From: Hyphomicrobiales bacterium
GTDB lineage: Bacteria; Pseudomonadota; Alphaproteobacteria; Rhizobiales; Rhizobiaceae
Direction of reading: 5' to 3'
Assembly: GCA_900466005.1 (NCBI GenBank)
Contig: UEGQ01000010.1
Coordinates: 1-64,000 of the forward strand
Length of the DNA: 64,000 nt
A model generated the notes under the pieces. That model did no database searches, was not told the origin of the DNA, and worked only from the letters and a program-made list of their open reading frames with translations. This document shows, one piece after another, positions 27,102 through 38,095 of this stretch. Positions within the stretch are counted from its first letter, which is position 1. The number at the start of each line of letters is the position of its first letter. Made by a program: the position numbers and the translations under genes.

Positions 27102-29021
27102 GTGACATCGCTGCCCGAGACCCCCTTGCTCGACAAGGTGAAGCTGCCGACGGACCTGCGTGAACTGGATGACCGCGACCTGCCGCAGCTCGCCCGCGAA
27201 GTCCGCGACGAGATGATCGACGCGGTATCGCGGACCGGCGGGCATCTGGGTGCCGGCCTCGGTGTCGTCGAACTGACGATTGCCATCCACAAGGTTTTCA
27301 ACACGCCGCACGACCGGCTGATCTTCGACGTCGGGCATCAGTGCTATCCCCACAAGATCCTCACGGGCCGGCGCGACCGCATCCGCACGCTGCGGCAGGA
27401 GGGCGGCCTTTCCGGCTTCACCCGCCGCGCCGAGAGCGAATACGATCCCTTCGGTGCCGCCCATTCTTCGACCTCGATCTCCGCCGGCCTCGGCATGGCG
27501 GTCGCCGCCGAACTCAGCCACACGGACCGCAACGTCATCGCGGTGATCGGCGACGGCGCGATGTCCGCCGGCATGGCCTACGAGGCGCTCAACAACGCCG
27601 GAGCGCTGGACGCCCGGCTGATCGTCATCCTGAACGACAACGACATGTCGATCGCGCCGCCGACCGGCGCCATGAGCGCCTATCTGGCGCGGCTCGCCTC
27701 GGGCCGCACCTATATGGGCTTCCGCGACTTCGGGAAGAAACTGACCGCCTATCTCGGCAAGAGCATCGACCGGGCGATCACCCGTGCCGTAGAGCACGCC
27801 CGCGGCTACGTGACCGGCGGCACCATGTTCGAAGAGATGGGCTTCTACCATATCGGCCCGATCGACGGGCATTCCTTCGACCACCTGCTGCCGGTGCTGC
27901 GCAACGTCCGCGACAACGGCAAGGGCCCGGTGCTGATCCACGTCGTGACCCAGAAGGGCAAGGGTTACGCCCCGGCGGAGGCCGCTGCCGACAAATATCA
28001 TGGCGTCAACAAGTTCGACGTCATCACCGGCACGCAAGCGAAGGCGAAGCCGAATGCACCGAGCTATACCGCCGTCTTCGGCGAGACGCTGGTGCAGGAA
28101 GCAGCCCTCGACGAGAAGATCGTCGGCATTACCGCGGCCATGCCCTCCGGCACCGGCATCGACAAGTTGCAGGAGGTCTTCCCGCACCGCACCTTCGACG
28201 TAGGCATCGCCGAGCAGCACGCCGTCACCTTTGCGGCGGGCCTGGCGGCGGAAGGCTACAAGCCCTTCTGCGCGATCTATTCCACCTTCCTGCAGCGCGC
28301 CTACGACCAGGTCGTCCATGACGTGGCGATCCAGGGCTTGCCGGTGCGCTTCCCGATCGACCGCGCCGGCCTCGTCGGCGCCGACGGCCCGACCCATGCC
28401 GGCTCCTTCGATACCGGTTTCCTCGCCTCGCTCCCGGGCTTCGTGGTGATGGCTGCTGCCGACGAGGCGGAGCTGAAGCACATGGTGCGCACGGCTGCCG
28501 CCTATGACGAAGGCCCGATCTCCTTCCGCTATCCACGCGGCGAGGGTGTCGGCGTGCAATTGCCCGAACGCGGCTCGATTCTCGAGATCGGCAAGGGCCG
28601 GATCATCAAGGAAGGCACCAAGATCGCCCTTCTCTCATTCGGCACGCGGCTTGCGGAATGTCTGCTGGCGGCGGAAGACCTCGACGCCGCCGGACTTCCG
28701 ACGACGGTGGCGGATGCCCGCTTCGCCAAACCCCTCGATCACGACCTCATCCGTCGGCTCGCCCGCGAGCACGCCGTTCTGGTGACCGTCGAGGAAGGCG
28801 CCGTCGGAGGCTTCGGCAGCCAGGTCCTGCACTTTCTTTCCGGCGAGGGCCTGCTCGACCACGGCCTCAAGATCCGCTCTCTCGTGCTCCCCGATGTCTG
28901 GATGGAGCAGGGCAAGCCCGAGGCGATGTATGCGAAGGCAGCCCTCGACAGCCGCGGCATCGTCGAGACGGTGTTCCGCGCGCTCGGCCAGAAGGGTTTC
29001 GGCGTGAACGCCGCCGGCTGA
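27102..29021 (+). CDS. dxs: 1-deoxy-D-xylulose-5-phosphate synthase
   Basis: Dxs condenses pyruvate and glyceraldehyde-3-phosphate, the first and thiamine-diphosphate-dependent step of the MEP isoprenoid pathway. Hallmarks are [17 protein letters not shown], the TPP motif [18 protein letters not shown] and the catalytic region [16 protein letters not shown]. The C-terminal transketolase domain has [13 protein letters not shown]. The start is ambiguous. GTG 27102 (GAGG 9 nt upstream, N-terminus [13 protein letters not shown]) looks most typical. ATG 27087 and TTG 27063 are in frame. Length is about 639 residues. Confidence 0.96.
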   Translation: MTSLPETPLLDKVKLPTDLRELDDRDLPQLAREVRDEMIDAVSRTGGHLGAGLGVVELTIAIHKVFNTPHDRLIFDVGHQCYPHKILTGRRDRIRTLRQEGGLSGFTRRAESEYDPFGAAHSSTSISAGLGMAVAAELSHTDRNVIAVIGDGAMSAGMAYEALNNAGALDARLIVILNDNDMSIAPPTGAMSAYLARLASGRTYMGFRDFGKKLTAYLGKSIDRAITRAVEHARGYVTGGTMFEEMGFYHIGPIDGHSFDHLLPVLRNVRDNGKGPVLIHVVTQKGKGYAPAEAAADKYHGVNKFDVITGTQAKAKPNAPSYTAVFGETLVQEAALDEKIVGITAAMPSGTGIDKLQEVFPHRTFDVGIAEQHAVTFAAGLAAEGYKPFCAIYSTFLQRAYDQVVHDVAIQGLPVRFPIDRAGLVGADGPTHAGSFDTGFLASLPGFVVMAAADEAELKHMVRTAAAYDEGPISFRYPRGEGVGVQLPERGSILEIGKGRIIKEGTKIALLSFGTRLAECLLAAEDLDAAGLPTTVADARFAKPLDHDLIRRLAREHAVLVTVEEGAVGGFGSQVLHFLSGEGLLDHGLKIRSLVLPDVWMEQGKPEAMYAKAALDSRGIVETVFRALGQKGFGVNAAG

Positions 29022-29044
29022 GTGCTCGAGCCGGATCGAGCCGT

Positions 29045-29992
29045 TCACCGCGCGATGAGGCGGTGCTCGTACAGTTGATTGCCTTCCGGGACGCAGACGA
29101 CCCTGTTTCGGCCTTCGCGCTTCGCTCGGTAGAGCGCCTTGTCGGCGTGGTCCACGAGTTCTTTCAAGCCATGATCGAGCGGCGGGGCGGAGGCTACGCC
29201 GATGCTGATGGTCGCCCGGATTCCGTTTCCGAAGTGATGCTCGCAGATCGCCTGCCGGGTGCGCTCGGCAATGAGTATCGCCTGTTCGGCACGTGCCCCC
29301 GGCGTCAGCACCAGAAACTCCTCGCCGCCCCATCGGCTGACAATATCAGCCTCCCGAACCTGGCGTCTTATGAGCGAGGCAACGTCGACTATGACCTTGT
29401 CTCCAACGCCGTGGCCGAGGCCGTCGTTGATCTTCTTGAAGTGGTCGATGTCGCACAGCAGAACGGAAACCGGCTGCGCGCGTTCGGCAGCCGAGGACAG
29501 GATGCCGGCTGCCAGGTGCTCGAAATGCCGACGGTTGGAGAGACCGCTCAGTGAGTCCGTCTGACTGAGGTGCAGCAGTTCCTCCTCCGCCTTGTGCCGC
29601 TTTGTGACGTTGCTCGCCACCGCCAGGATCGCATCTTCCCCGTCGACCTGAAAGGGCAGGCGGTGCGAGCGCGTCTCGAACCATACGAGGTCACCCTCCA
29701 ACCTGCCGAGATCCTCGAAGTCGTTGTTGGGAACGGGGTATTCGACGATATGCATGCGGTCGGTCGCCAGGGATGCGGCAATCTGCTCCATGAACCAGTC
29801 GACCTGCTCCTTGTCGAGGAGGTCGCTTGCATAGCGCCCGACGAGACTGCTGCTGTCGCGGTAATAGCGGCTGTCACGGCCGCCCCACGCCGCAACGTAT
29901 TTTCCCGAGCGGGTTATGACGAATGCCGGGTCCGGTAGAAATTCCAGTATCTGCTTGAGCTGTTGGTGGGAAAAAACGTTTCCGTTATCCAA
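29045..29992 (-). CDS. PAS-GGDEF diguanylate cyclase
   Basis: This 315-residue soluble protein should make c-di-GMP. A PAS sensor domain covers about residues 10-130 (FLPDPAFVITRSGKYVAAWGG). The GGDEF domain follows from about 143 (TDSLSGLSNRRHF), with DIDHFKKINDGLGH and an intact GGEEF signature. An RxxD product-inhibition site (READ) lies five residues before it, so feedback control is likely. It is convergent with dxs (23 bp between stops). No membrane anchor is seen. Confidence 0.92.
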   Translation of the reverse strand: MDNGNVFSHQQLKQILEFLPDPAFVITRSGKYVAAWGGRDSRYYRDSSSLVGRYASDLLDKEQVDWFMEQIAASLATDRMHIVEYPVPNNDFEDLGRLEGDLVWFETRSHRLPFQVDGEDAILAVASNVTKRHKAEEELLHLSQTDSLSGLSNRRHFEHLAAGILSSAAERAQPVSVLLCDIDHFKKINDGLGHGVGDKVIVDVASLIRRQVREADIVSRWGGEEFLVLTPGARAEQAILIAERTRQAICEHHFGNGIRATISIGVASAPPLDHGLKELVDHADKALYRAKREGRNRVVCVPEGNQLYEHRLIAR

Positions 29993-30117
29993 AACAAAGT
30001 CCTGAGTACCGATGAACTACGACGACTATTCAAATTTCCATGTTATCGCCTGCTGCCGTGAAAAAACGCTTAAGTCTCCGGTTTCGGGTGCGGGCAAGTC
30101 TGCTGCAGGCGCAAAAG

Positions 30118-30153
30118 AAGAGGCCCGGATCGCGGCGGCGGTCCGGGCCTCTT
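30118..30153 (-). terminator. Intrinsic terminator of the CHASE3-type chemoreceptor gene
   Basis: A perfect 12-bp stem (AAGAGGCCCGGA / TCCGGGCCTCTT) with a 12-nt loop lies 20 nt past the stop; on the minus strand TTCTTTTGC follows. Confidence 0.75.
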
Positions 30154-30173
30154 TCATGTCGTGATGACAGCGG

Positions 30174-32144
30174 TCAGAACTCCGACCACTCCTGCTTGAC
30201 GGCGGCCTGGGACGAACCGCCACCGAAGGCGCCGGCGACGCGGTTCGCGAGCGCCCGGGCGGGGGAGGCGGCGGGACCACTGCTTTCCGTTGCCGCCTGA
30301 GGTGACGGACGGCGACCGGCCGGCCGTGACGTGGCGGCGGTGCGGGGGGCGCCGCCCGTTTCGGCGAGCGTGAACTGCGCAAGCAGGCTGTTCAGCGAGG
30401 CGGCTTCCGTTGCGAGCGAGTGGCTGGCCGCGGTCTGCTGCTCGACCATGGCGGCATTCTGTTGCGTGCCCTGGTCCATCAGGTTGACGGCGGTGTTGAT
30501 CTCCTGCAGGCCGGTCGCCTGTTCGCGGCTCGCCGTGACGATCGCCGCGACATGCTGGCTGATGTCCTCGACGGCGGAGACGATCTTTTCCAGTTCCGAG
30601 CCGGTCTCGCCGACCAGCGCGACGCCGGTGCCGACATGGGCGCTCGAGGTCGAGATCAGCGACTTGATCTCCTTCGCCGCATTGGCCGAGCGCTGGGCGA
30701 GCTCGCGCACTTCCTGTGCGACGACGGCAAAACCCTTGCCGGCCTCGCCGGCACGGGCGGCTTCAACGCCGGCATTGAGCGCCAGGAGGTTGGTCTGGAA
30801 GGCGATATCCTCGATGACGCCGATGATGTTGCCGATCTCGCCGGAAGACTTCTCGATCGCGTTCATCGCGGCGACCGCGTTGCGGACGACGGCGCCGGAG
30901 CGCTCGGCGCCGCCGCGCGTCCGGGCGACGAGTTCACCGGCATTTTCGGCGCGCTTGGCGGTATCCTTGACGGTGGTGGTTACCTGTTCGAGGGCGGCTG
31001 CGGTCTCCTCGACCGAGGCGGCCTGCTGTTCGGTGCGCTTGGCGAGATCGTCGGCGGCGGCACGGATTTCCGCGGCGCCGGCATTGATCGCCGCAGCATT
31101 GTCACCGACCGAGCGGAGCGCGCCCTGAAGCTTTTCGAGCGAGTTGTTGAAGTCGACGCGGAGCGGATCGAGTCGCGGCGCGAACTCGCTGCGGATGCGG
31201 TAGGCGACATTGCCTTCGGAGAGCGCGGTGAGGCCGGCCGCGAGCTTGTCCATGGCAAAGGCGATTTCTTCGGCTTCGCGGGCCTTTTCGACTTCCGCGG
31301 CGCGGCGTTCCTCTTCGGAGCGTAGGCGCATCGCCTCGGTCTCGCCGGAAAGGCACAGCTTCTCGACGGCGGCGTCCTTGAAGACGACGACGGCCTTCGC
31401 CATCTGGCCGACTTCATCGCCACGGTCGAGCGCCGGAACCTCGATATCGTGGTCGCCCTCAGCCAGTCGCGTCATCGCGGCGGTCATGCCGACGATCGGG
31501 GTGACGATCGAGCGGGCGAGCAGCCAGATCAGTGCCACGGCCATGCCGCCGGCGACGACGCTGCCGAGGACCAGTGCCATCTGGATGTCGCTGTGGGCGC
31601 CAGCCTGTTCTGCCCGCTTCGCCTCCAGCATCGCGACGACCTGCTGTTTGATGCCGGCGGCGGCCTCGCGGAAGGCGTCGAGCTGCCCCTTGGAGGCATT
31701 GCGGCCGATCTCGATGATCTCGGCAATCGGCGCCTCGGTGTTCTTGCGGGCGGCGAGCTGCGGCTCGGTCAACTGGGTATGGAAGACGTCGGCGGCCTTC
31801 TTCATCGCCTCGAGCGACGCGACCAGCGCCGGGTCTCCTGCGGCGAGGGTCTCGGCGTCGGCGATCGATTTCAGCATGCGTTCGCGATGCGCGAAGACGT
31901 CGTTGTAGGTGCTCTCGCTGCGGAACAGCAGGTAACCACGCTGGTTCACCGCCTGCTCCAGCATGGATTCCAGCGCGTTGTCCACGGAGGCGAGGATCTG
32001 TTCGGCACGCTCCTGCTCCTGGGAGGCGAGCTTGGCGTGCCAGGCCTGCAGGAAGACGATCGCGGAGGCGACGAAGCAGCCGGCCATGATCGCCATGAAG
32101 GTCACGATCAGTTTCTTACTCAGCGACAAGTTCTTGATGGACAT
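30174..32144 (-). CDS. Methyl-accepting chemotaxis protein, CHASE3-like sensor, with CheR-docking tail
   Basis: The 656-residue receptor has TM1 at about 11-33 and a helical CHASE3-like periplasmic domain at about 40-185 ([19 protein letters not shown]). TM2 is at about 189-211, followed by HAMP and the signalling coiled coil with tip [20 protein letters not shown]. It ends in QEWSEF, which matches the xWxxF pentapeptide that tethers CheR/CheB, preceded by a flexible Pro/Ala-rich linker. ATG 32144 ([11 protein letters not shown]) is preferred over ATG 32249, whose extra residues are not membrane-protein-like. Ligand unknown. Confidence 0.93.
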   Translation of the reverse strand: MSIKNLSLSKKLIVTFMAIMAGCFVASAIVFLQAWHAKLASQEQERAEQILASVDNALESMLEQAVNQRGYLLFRSESTYNDVFAHRERMLKSIADAETLAAGDPALVASLEAMKKAADVFHTQLTEPQLAARKNTEAPIAEIIEIGRNASKGQLDAFREAAAGIKQQVVAMLEAKRAEQAGAHSDIQMALVLGSVVAGGMAVALIWLLARSIVTPIVGMTAAMTRLAEGDHDIEVPALDRGDEVGQMAKAVVVFKDAAVEKLCLSGETEAMRLRSEEERRAAEVEKAREAEEIAFAMDKLAAGLTALSEGNVAYRIRSEFAPRLDPLRVDFNNSLEKLQGALRSVGDNAAAINAGAAEIRAAADDLAKRTEQQAASVEETAAALEQVTTTVKDTAKRAENAGELVARTRGGAERSGAVVRNAVAAMNAIEKSSGEIGNIIGVIEDIAFQTNLLALNAGVEAARAGEAGKGFAVVAQEVRELAQRSANAAKEIKSLISTSSAHVGTGVALVGETGSELEKIVSAVEDISQHVAAIVTASREQATGLQEINTAVNLMDQGTQQNAAMVEQQTAASHSLATEAASLNSLLAQFTLAETGGAPRTAATSRPAGRRPSPQAATESSGPAASPARALANRVAGAFGGGSSQAAVKQEWSEF

Positions 32145-32293
32145 GCCAAAGGATCTTTCACGCTCGAATGTCGGTCGATGGGCGCACGGCCCGGTTGGAC
32201 CGGCTTGCGGGAGGGCATGATCGGGCCTTCGCCAGGGCGCAGCCTTCATGGCGCGCTTCGTCGATGGGCGGAACCGGCGATCGGCCCACCCTG

Positions 32294-32319
32294 TAACGGA
32301 TTACCCTTACAATCCGTTA
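32294..32319. promoter_or_regulatory. Perfect 9-bp inverted repeat between two minus-strand genes
   Basis: TAACGGATT and AATCCGTTA are separated by 8 nt. The repeat sits 50 nt past the DUF4424 stop and 150 nt before the chemoreceptor start. It may be an operator or a weak terminator; there is no T run. Confidence 0.35.
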
Positions 32320-32368
32320 GCGACCGCTGATGAATTTGACGGAACCGAAATCCAGCGCGAAAAAAGAG

Positions 32369-33367
32369 CTATTCGGAAGGCACCAGCAGCAGAAAATCGA
32401 GGTCCTTCTGTGGATAGAAGTCCTCGGCCGTCATCTCGAATGTCGTCGGTCCGACCTTCTTGACGCCTTCGCCGCAGAAGCTGATGTAATTCTTCGGGCT
32501 TCCCTTGTCGACGGTCAGCTTGAAGCGCTTGATCGCGCCGCCCCAGTTCGCCCCGGTGGTGAGCACGTAGGAGATCCAGCTCTCCGTGTAGTAGGGGCCC
32601 GTCTGGTCGCTCGCCGCCTTCTCGAGCTTGGTCGCGGTCTTCACGAAACCGTCGTCCATGCAGTACTTCTTGACGTACTCGTCGTAGCTGTAGCCCGGCT
32701 TGCCCTCCTGAATGAAGGAGAGGCCGGCGGTGCCGCCGACGCCCGGCTTGTATTCGTGATGGACGCGCACCTCCTTGCCCGCAGGGAAGGTCGTCTTCCA
32801 CCAGTAGGCCGATTTCAGCGTCCAGAGCGGCATCGGGTGGTGTTCCCAGCCCTTGCCGGCATCGTAGGCGTCGTCGAAGATGAGGCCGCGCGCCGTCCAG
32901 TCGGAGAGCACCTCCGGCGGAAGTTTTTCGAGCGCCGCATAGGTTGCGTCGCTGAAGGGCAGGAGGGGGATGCCGCGGGCGGTCACCTCGTCGGTCATGT
33001 CGAGCCCGGTCGCATAGACGCGCTGCTGCAGGTCCGGCGTGATCTCCTTGCCGTCCTGCGTCACGGTGAAGCCGAGGAAGTTGTCGGACTGGGCGTCACC
33101 GATCGCGACGTTTGCGTCCGGCCCCGCCGTCAGGTCGGGCATCGGGAAGGCCACGTAGGATTCGACGTCCTTGTCGGAGCCGTTGCGGAAGACGTAGTCG
33201 ACGGTGACCTTGTCCGGCGAGATGAAGAGGTCTTCGCTCTCCATCGAGACGTCGGTCGTCTGGACGTAGACGAGGCCGCCGGCCTTGAGTTCGGCCATCG
33301 TGTCGTTGGCAACGGCCGTCGGTGCGGCGGCGACGCTGGAAAGGAGAACCAGGAGAGCTTTCTTCAT
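32369..33367 (-). CDS. DUF4424 family exported protein
   Basis: The 332-residue product has a signal peptide ending at TAVA-N (residue 20). A beta-rich mature part follows, with NDTMAELKAGGLVY, SEDLFIS, and VAFPMPDL, all typical of DUF4424 proteins of alphaproteobacteria. Two cysteines in the C-terminal third could form a disulfide. Function is unknown. It diverges from tlyA, and the gap between them is 163 bp. Confidence 0.82.
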   Translation of the reverse strand: MKKALLVLLSSVAAAPTAVANDTMAELKAGGLVYVQTTDVSMESEDLFISPDKVTVDYVFRNGSDKDVESYVAFPMPDLTAGPDANVAIGDAQSDNFLGFTVTQDGKEITPDLQQRVYATGLDMTDEVTARGIPLLPFSDATYAALEKLPPEVLSDWTARGLIFDDAYDAGKGWEHHPMPLWTLKSAYWWKTTFPAGKEVRVHHEYKPGVGGTAGLSFIQEGKPGYSYDEYVKKYCMDDGFVKTATKLEKAASDQTGPYYTESWISYVLTTGANWGGAIKRFKLTVDKGSPKNYISFCGEGVKKVGPTTFEMTAEDFYPQKDLDFLLLVPSE

Positions 33368-33530
33368 CGCGAGAATCCTTCTGCCGCGTGCTGGCTACAG
33401 TTAGCGGCGAATGCGAAGGAGCGTCAATCGTCCGCAAAGTCACACCAGAAATGGCCCCTCGGCGGCAGCCGGCATACGGAACGGAACAAAAGGCTTGCCA
33501 CGGCCTGCTTTGCGGGTCATGGACAGCCGC

Positions 33531-34280
33531 ATGACCACTCCCGATGAACAACGCCTCGACCAGTTGCTGGTCGCCCTAGAACTCGTCGCCAGCCGCTCGC
33601 GGGCGCGCGATGCGATCCAGCGCGGCACCGTGAAGGTCGACGGCAGGGTCGTGACCAAGCCGAGCCTGACCTTCTCTTCCGATGTGGCGATCGAGATCGA
33701 CGACCCGGCGCAGGACTATGTCTCGCGCGCCGCCTTGAAGCTCGTCGCCGGGCTCGACCACTTCGGCCTCGATCCGTCCGGGCAGGAATGTCTCGATGTC
33801 GGCGCCTCCACCGGCGGCTTCACCGAAGTGTTGCTGAAGCGCGGCGCCGCCCACGTGACGGCGATCGACGTCGGCCATGACCAGATGCATCCCCGCGTCG
33901 CCGCCGATCCGCGTGTCACCAACATCGAGGGGCTCAACGCCCGCTATCTCGAGAGCGAGGATATCGGCGGACGGCCGATTTCCTTCGTCGTGTCGGACGT
34001 CTCCTTCATCTCGCTGAAGCTCGCCTTGGCGCCGGCGCTCGACATGGCTGAGCCGGGCAGCCGCTGCCTGCTGCTGGTCAAGCCGCAGTTCGAGGCCGGG
34101 CGTGAGGCGATCAGCAAGGCGGGCCTCTTGAAGGACCCGGCCTCGGCGCCGACGGTCGCAGCCGAACTCGAGCGCTGGCTCGTCGAGGAGATGGGCTGGG
34201 AGAGCCTCGGCCTCATTCCCTCTCCGATCGCCGGTGGCGACGGCAACCAGGAATTCCTCCTCGCAGGGCGCAAACCATGA
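33531..34280 (+). CDS. tlyA: TlyA-type rRNA 2'-O-methyltransferase / hemolysin A family
   Basis: The 249-residue protein has an N-terminal S4 RNA-binding domain (RLDQLLVALELVASRSRARDAIQRGTV in outline, residues 7-33). An FtsJ-type methyltransferase domain follows, with the SAM motif DVGASTGGFTEVLL. TlyA proteins 2'-O-methylate rRNA; the hemolysin name is historical. ATG 33531 has GGA 7 nt upstream and ATG 33519 is possible. It overlaps the next gene by 4 nt (ATGA), so two RNA methyltransferases are made together. Confidence 0.9.
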   Translation: MTTPDEQRLDQLLVALELVASRSRARDAIQRGTVKVDGRVVTKPSLTFSSDVAIEIDDPAQDYVSRAALKLVAGLDHFGLDPSGQECLDVGASTGGFTEVLLKRGAAHVTAIDVGHDQMHPRVAADPRVTNIEGLNARYLESEDIGGRPISFVVSDVSFISLKLALAPALDMAEPGSRCLLLVKPQFEAGREAISKAGLLKDPASAPTVAAELERWLVEEMGWESLGLIPSPIAGGDGNQEFLLAGRKP

Positions 34281-35527
34281 GCACCGAAACCGTCACCATC
34301 ACCAGCCTCGGCGCCCAGGGCGACGGCATTGCTCACGGCCCCGCCGGTCCGGTCTACGTGCCCTTCGCGCTGCCCGGCGAGACCGTCGCGATCGCCCGCG
34401 TGAAGAACCACGGCACGATCATGTCGACGAGCGTCGCCTCGCCCGACCGCATCCAGCCCGCCTGCCGGCACTTCGGGCCGGAAGGCGTGGGTGGCAGCTG
34501 CGGCGGCTGTTCGCTGCAGCACCTCGCGCGTCCGGCCTATGGTGCCTTCAAGCGGTCGCTGGTGATCGCGGCGCTGAAGTCGAAGGGTCTGGAGCCGGAG
34601 GTCGGTTCGCTGGTGGAGGCGGAGGCCGGTCAACGCCGGCGCGTCGTTTTCGCCGCCCGTCGCACGGAAAAGGGCCTGCTCCTCGGCTTCAACCAGGCCG
34701 AAAGCCATCACATCGTGCCGATCGAGGAATGTCCCGTCATCTCGGCCGGCATTTTCGCGCGGCTGGAGGCGGTGCGAACGATCGCCCTTGCCGCCGCGGG
34801 CGCAGATGCCTTCCGCATCACGGTGATCGAGAGCCTCACCGGCCTCGACATCGCGATCGACGGCGTCAAACAGCTTTCAGACCGCCAGCGCCGCGACGTG
34901 ACGGAAGCCGCGCTGAAGCTTCGCGGCATCGCGCGGGTCTCGGCAAACGGTGAAATCGTGATCGAGCCGCAGAAGCCGCTTCTCGATTTCGCCGGCGTCA
35001 GGGTTTCCCCGCCGCCCGGTGCCTTCACCCAGGCGACGATTGCCGCCGAGGAGGCGATGGCGAAGCTTGCGCTGGAGCATGTCGGCAAGGCAAAGCGCGT
35101 CGCGGACCTCTTTGCCGGCATCGGCACCTTCGCGCTACGGCTTGCGCGCGCCGCCCACGTGCATGCCGTCGAATCCGACGAAAAGGCGCTGAAGGCGCTC
35201 GATCATGCCGCCCGCAACACGCAGGGGTTGAAGCCCGTTTCGGTGGAGAAGCGCGACCTCTTCCGCCGGCCGCTGATGGCGCAGGAGATGAAGGCCTTCG
35301 ACGCCGTCGTCTTCGACCCGCCGCGGGCCGGCGCCGAGGCGCAGTGTCGCGAGCTTGCCCGCTCGGCGGTGAAGAAGGTGGTGGCGGTGAGCTGCAATCC
35401 GCTGTCGCTCGCCCGTGACCTCGCGATCCTCATCGAGGGCGGTTACACGATCACCGGCGTCACACCGATCGACCAGTTCTTCTGGACGCCCCACGTCGAA
35501 GTCGTGGCGACGCTCGTCAGGCGCTGA
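34277..35527 (+). CDS. TrmA/RumA-family RNA uridine C5-methyltransferase
   Basis: The 416-residue enzyme should put a methyl group on C5 of a uridine in rRNA or tRNA. It has an N-terminal TRAM-like domain and 4Fe-4S cysteines C63, C75, C78 and C152, so it is of the RlmD/RumA type rather than TrmA. The SAM motif is VADLFAGIGTFALRLA, then FDPPRAG at 346-352 and the catalytic C373 in VSCNPLSLARD. It is translationally coupled to tlyA. The exact target base cannot be assigned. Confidence 0.9.
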   Translation: MSTETVTITSLGAQGDGIAHGPAGPVYVPFALPGETVAIARVKNHGTIMSTSVASPDRIQPACRHFGPEGVGGSCGGCSLQHLARPAYGAFKRSLVIAALKSKGLEPEVGSLVEAEAGQRRRVVFAARRTEKGLLLGFNQAESHHIVPIEECPVISAGIFARLEAVRTIALAAAGADAFRITVIESLTGLDIAIDGVKQLSDRQRRDVTEAALKLRGIARVSANGEIVIEPQKPLLDFAGVRVSPPPGAFTQATIAAEEAMAKLALEHVGKAKRVADLFAGIGTFALRLARAAHVHAVESDEKALKALDHAARNTQGLKPVSVEKRDLFRRPLMAQEMKAFDAVVFDPPRAGAEAQCRELARSAVKKVVAVSCNPLSLARDLAILIEGGYTITGVTPIDQFFWTPHVEVVATLVRR

Positions 35528-35534
35528 ACGCGCC

Positions 35535-35840
35535 TCAGTAGGCGTAGAGCGTACCGCTTCCGACCATGCCCGCACAGCGGCAGCGGCCGCCGACGCGGCC
35601 GGGTCTTGCGGGACACGACCACTTGTTGTCGGTCTCCGCGCTCGCCGGCGGATCGATCACGCAGTAGAAGCGCTGCGGCCGCATTCCGGGCGGCGGCGCC
35701 GGTCTCTTCGACTCGCTGTTGATCGTCCCCGAACCGTCGTCCTGCACCAAGTGAAGCAGGCCGTCATCGGTGGCGACAGGACCTGACCGGGCGGCTCCCG
35801 CCGTCAGGACAAGGGCAAGGCACAGGATCATTGCACGCAT
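35535..35840 (-). CDS. Small exported hypothetical protein
   Basis: The 101-residue protein has a signal peptide (MRAMILCLALVLTAGAARSG) and a short Cys-containing mature region with FYCVIDPP and GRCRCAGM near the C-terminus. The four cysteines suggest disulfides in the periplasm. GGAGG abuts an ATG at 35849 but lies 9 nt from ATG 35840, so the latter is the likelier start. Its stop is 8 bp from that of the RNA methyltransferase gene (convergent). Function unknown. Confidence 0.65.
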   Translation of the reverse strand: MRAMILCLALVLTAGAARSGPVATDDGLLHLVQDDGSGTINSESKRPAPPPGMRPQRFYCVIDPPASAETDNKWSCPARPGRVGGRCRCAGMVGSGTLYAY

Positions 35841-35935
35841 CGGTTTCATCCTCCAGCAGCTACAGTGTTCGTCGCTTTAGCAGACAGGAATTAAAGAAGC
35901 GCGAAAAGGCGAGAATGTGGTCCGCGTGTTTGTTG

Positions 35936-35975
35936 AAGAACGACGGCACCGGCGGAGACCGGTGCCGTCGTTCTT
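35936..35975 (-). terminator. Very strong 17-bp terminator hairpin of the amino-acid chemoreceptor gene
   Basis: The 17-nt arms at 35936-35952 and 35959-35975 are fully complementary around a CGGAGA loop, 27 nt past the receptor stop. Flanking T runs are modest on both strands. Confidence 0.75.
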
Positions 35976-36001
35976 TTCCTGTTCGGGCGGACCAGGCGTC
36001 G

Positions 36002-38095
36002 TCAGGCGGCGCGGCGCGAACCCGACTGTGCAGGATAACCGTCGGCCTGCCGGATATTGAACTGGGCGAGCAGTGCGGTCAGCGCCGCCGCTTCCGCGGC
36101 CAGTCCATGGCTTGCCGCCGTCTGTTCCTCGACCATGGCGGCATTCTGCTGAGTGCCCTGGTCCATGGTGTTGACGGCCGTGTTGATCTCCTGGAGGCCG
36201 GTCGACTGTTCGCGTGTCGCCGTGACGATGGCGTTCACATGACGGTTGATCTCCTGCACGTCGCGCACGATCACCTCCAGCGCCTGACCGGTCTGGTTCA
36301 CCAGCTCGACGCCCGACTGCACCTGTTGCCCCGAAGCGCCGATCAGTTGTTTGATCTCCTTGGCCGCGTTTGCCGAGCGCTGGGCGAGCTCGCGCACTTC
36401 CTGCGCGACGACGGCGAAGCCCTTGCCGGCCTCTCCCGCCCGGGCCGCCTCGACGCCGGCATTCAGCGCCAGCAGGTTGGTCTGGAAGGCGATCTCGTCG
36501 ATGACCCCGATGATGTTGGAAATCTCGCCCGCGGACTTCTCGATCCGCTGCATGGCCTCGACGGCCCGCTGGACGATCTCGCCCGACTTTTCCGCACCCC
36601 CGCGGGCGCGGTTGACGAGCTGGCCGACTTCTTCGGCTCGGTGAGCGGAATCCTTGACCGTCGTGGTGATTTCCTCGAGCGCTGCGGCGGTCTCTTCGAC
36701 CGATGCGGCCTGCTGCTCGGTGCGCCGTGCCAGGTTGTCGGCCGCCATGCGGACTTCGCCGGCGCCGCTGTCGATGGCGCGCGCGTTCAGGCCCACCGCC
36801 GCGAGCGCGTCGTGCAGCTTCCCGACCGAGGCGTTGAAGTCGACCCGTAGCCGGTCGAGGTCGCCGGCAAACGGCGTGTCGATGCGGTGGACGAGGTCGC
36901 CGTTGGCGAGGCGGTCGAGGCCTTCGGCGAGGGACTGCACGGCAAAGGAGACCTGCTCGGCCTCGCGCGCCTTCGTCGCCTCGCGCTCGCGGCGCTCTTC
37001 CTCGCTCAGTGCGCGCGTTTCCTCCGCCTGCCGGGTAAGGCGGCCGCGTTCGATGGCATTGTCGCGGAAGACGGCGACGGCGGCGGCCATCTGGCCGATC
37101 TCGTCCTTGCGTTCGGTGCCGGGAATTTCGGTCGAGACGTCGCCGCTCGCCAGGCGTCCCATGACGCCGGTCATTTCGACGACCGGGCGAACGACGAGCC
37201 TCGAGAGCAGGGCAGCGAGGATGCCGATCATCGCCACGACACCGATCAGCGTCGCAACGGCGGCCGCCGTGCGGAACTTGCCGATGCCGGCATAGGCGAG
37301 GTCGCGGTCGATCTGGACGCCGAGATACCAGTCGTCGCGGGGCAGGCCCTTGATCGGCAGGAAGCTGACGAGGACGTTGGCATCGGCGAAGGTGGTCTCG
37401 GTGATGTCCGGTCCGACGGCCGGGGTGTCGGTCGGGAAGGCGTCCTTCAGCGTCTTGGTGACGAGATTGCCCTCGCGGTGGACGAGAATGGTGCCGTCCT
37501 GCTTGACGAGGAAGGCCGAGCCCTTGCCGCCCATGTCGACGGAGTTGACCATATCGACGAGAGACTTCAGCGAGAAGTCCGAGGCTGCGACGCCGTAGAG
37601 CTTGCCGTCCTTCTTCACCGGGATTGCGGCGCTGATGATCAGGTTGCCGGTGGAGGCGTCATTGTAGGGATCGGTCAGGACCATCCTGTCCGCCTTGACG
37701 GCATCCTGGTACCATGGGCGCTTGCGCGGATCGTAGTCCGCCGGCAGCGGCTGGTCGGGAACGCTGGTAAAAACGCCCTGCTCGTCACCGACATAGGTGG
37801 ACATGAATTCGCGGATGAGGACCGGGTTGTCGAAGGCGGCGGCGATCGCCGCGGCGTCCGGTGCCTTGGCGGCGGCGTTGCCTGCCAGTTCCGTCAGCAT
37901 GACGCGGGCGCCGAGCCAGTTGGAAATGCTCTGGGATGCCTGCAGGCCCGAAGAGCCGATCTCGCTCCTGACGGCGGCACCGGTGGCATCGCGCTGAAGG
38001 CTGTCGATATAGAAGGAGAAACCGGAAAGGGCGGCCACGACCACCAGCGAAGCGACCAGCAGGATCTTGGTCATCAGATTCGAGCGCTTGCTCAC
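36002..38095 (-). CDS. mcpU: Amino-acid chemoreceptor, dCache type (McpU-like)
   Basis: The 697-residue receptor has TM1 at about 10-30, a double-Cache periplasmic domain at about 35-280, TM2 near 285-305, HAMP and a standard signalling tip. Within the membrane-distal Cache module it carries Y121, R126, W128, Y129, Y144, D146 and D173 ([20 protein letters not shown]). This set with this spacing is the amino-acid-binding dCache motif known from PctA. S. meliloti McpU senses amino acids through two corresponding aspartates and lies beside similar enoyl-CoA hydratase genes. Start is GTG with AGAGG 9-10 nt upstream. There is no CheR-docking tail. Confidence 0.85.
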   Translation of the reverse strand: MSKRSNLMTKILLVASLVVVAALSGFSFYIDSLQRDATGAAVRSEIGSSGLQASQSISNWLGARVMLTELAGNAAAKAPDAAAIAAAFDNPVLIREFMSTYVGDEQGVFTSVPDQPLPADYDPRKRPWYQDAVKADRMVLTDPYNDASTGNLIISAAIPVKKDGKLYGVAASDFSLKSLVDMVNSVDMGGKGSAFLVKQDGTILVHREGNLVTKTLKDAFPTDTPAVGPDITETTFADANVLVSFLPIKGLPRDDWYLGVQIDRDLAYAGIGKFRTAAAVATLIGVVAMIGILAALLSRLVVRPVVEMTGVMGRLASGDVSTEIPGTERKDEIGQMAAAVAVFRDNAIERGRLTRQAEETRALSEEERREREATKAREAEQVSFAVQSLAEGLDRLANGDLVHRIDTPFAGDLDRLRVDFNASVGKLHDALAAVGLNARAIDSGAGEVRMAADNLARRTEQQAASVEETAAALEEITTTVKDSAHRAEEVGQLVNRARGGAEKSGEIVQRAVEAMQRIEKSAGEISNIIGVIDEIAFQTNLLALNAGVEAARAGEAGKGFAVVAQEVRELAQRSANAAKEIKQLIGASGQQVQSGVELVNQTGQALEVIVRDVQEINRHVNAIVTATREQSTGLQEINTAVNTMDQGTQQNAAMVEEQTAASHGLAAEAAALTALLAQFNIRQADGYPAQSGSRRAA

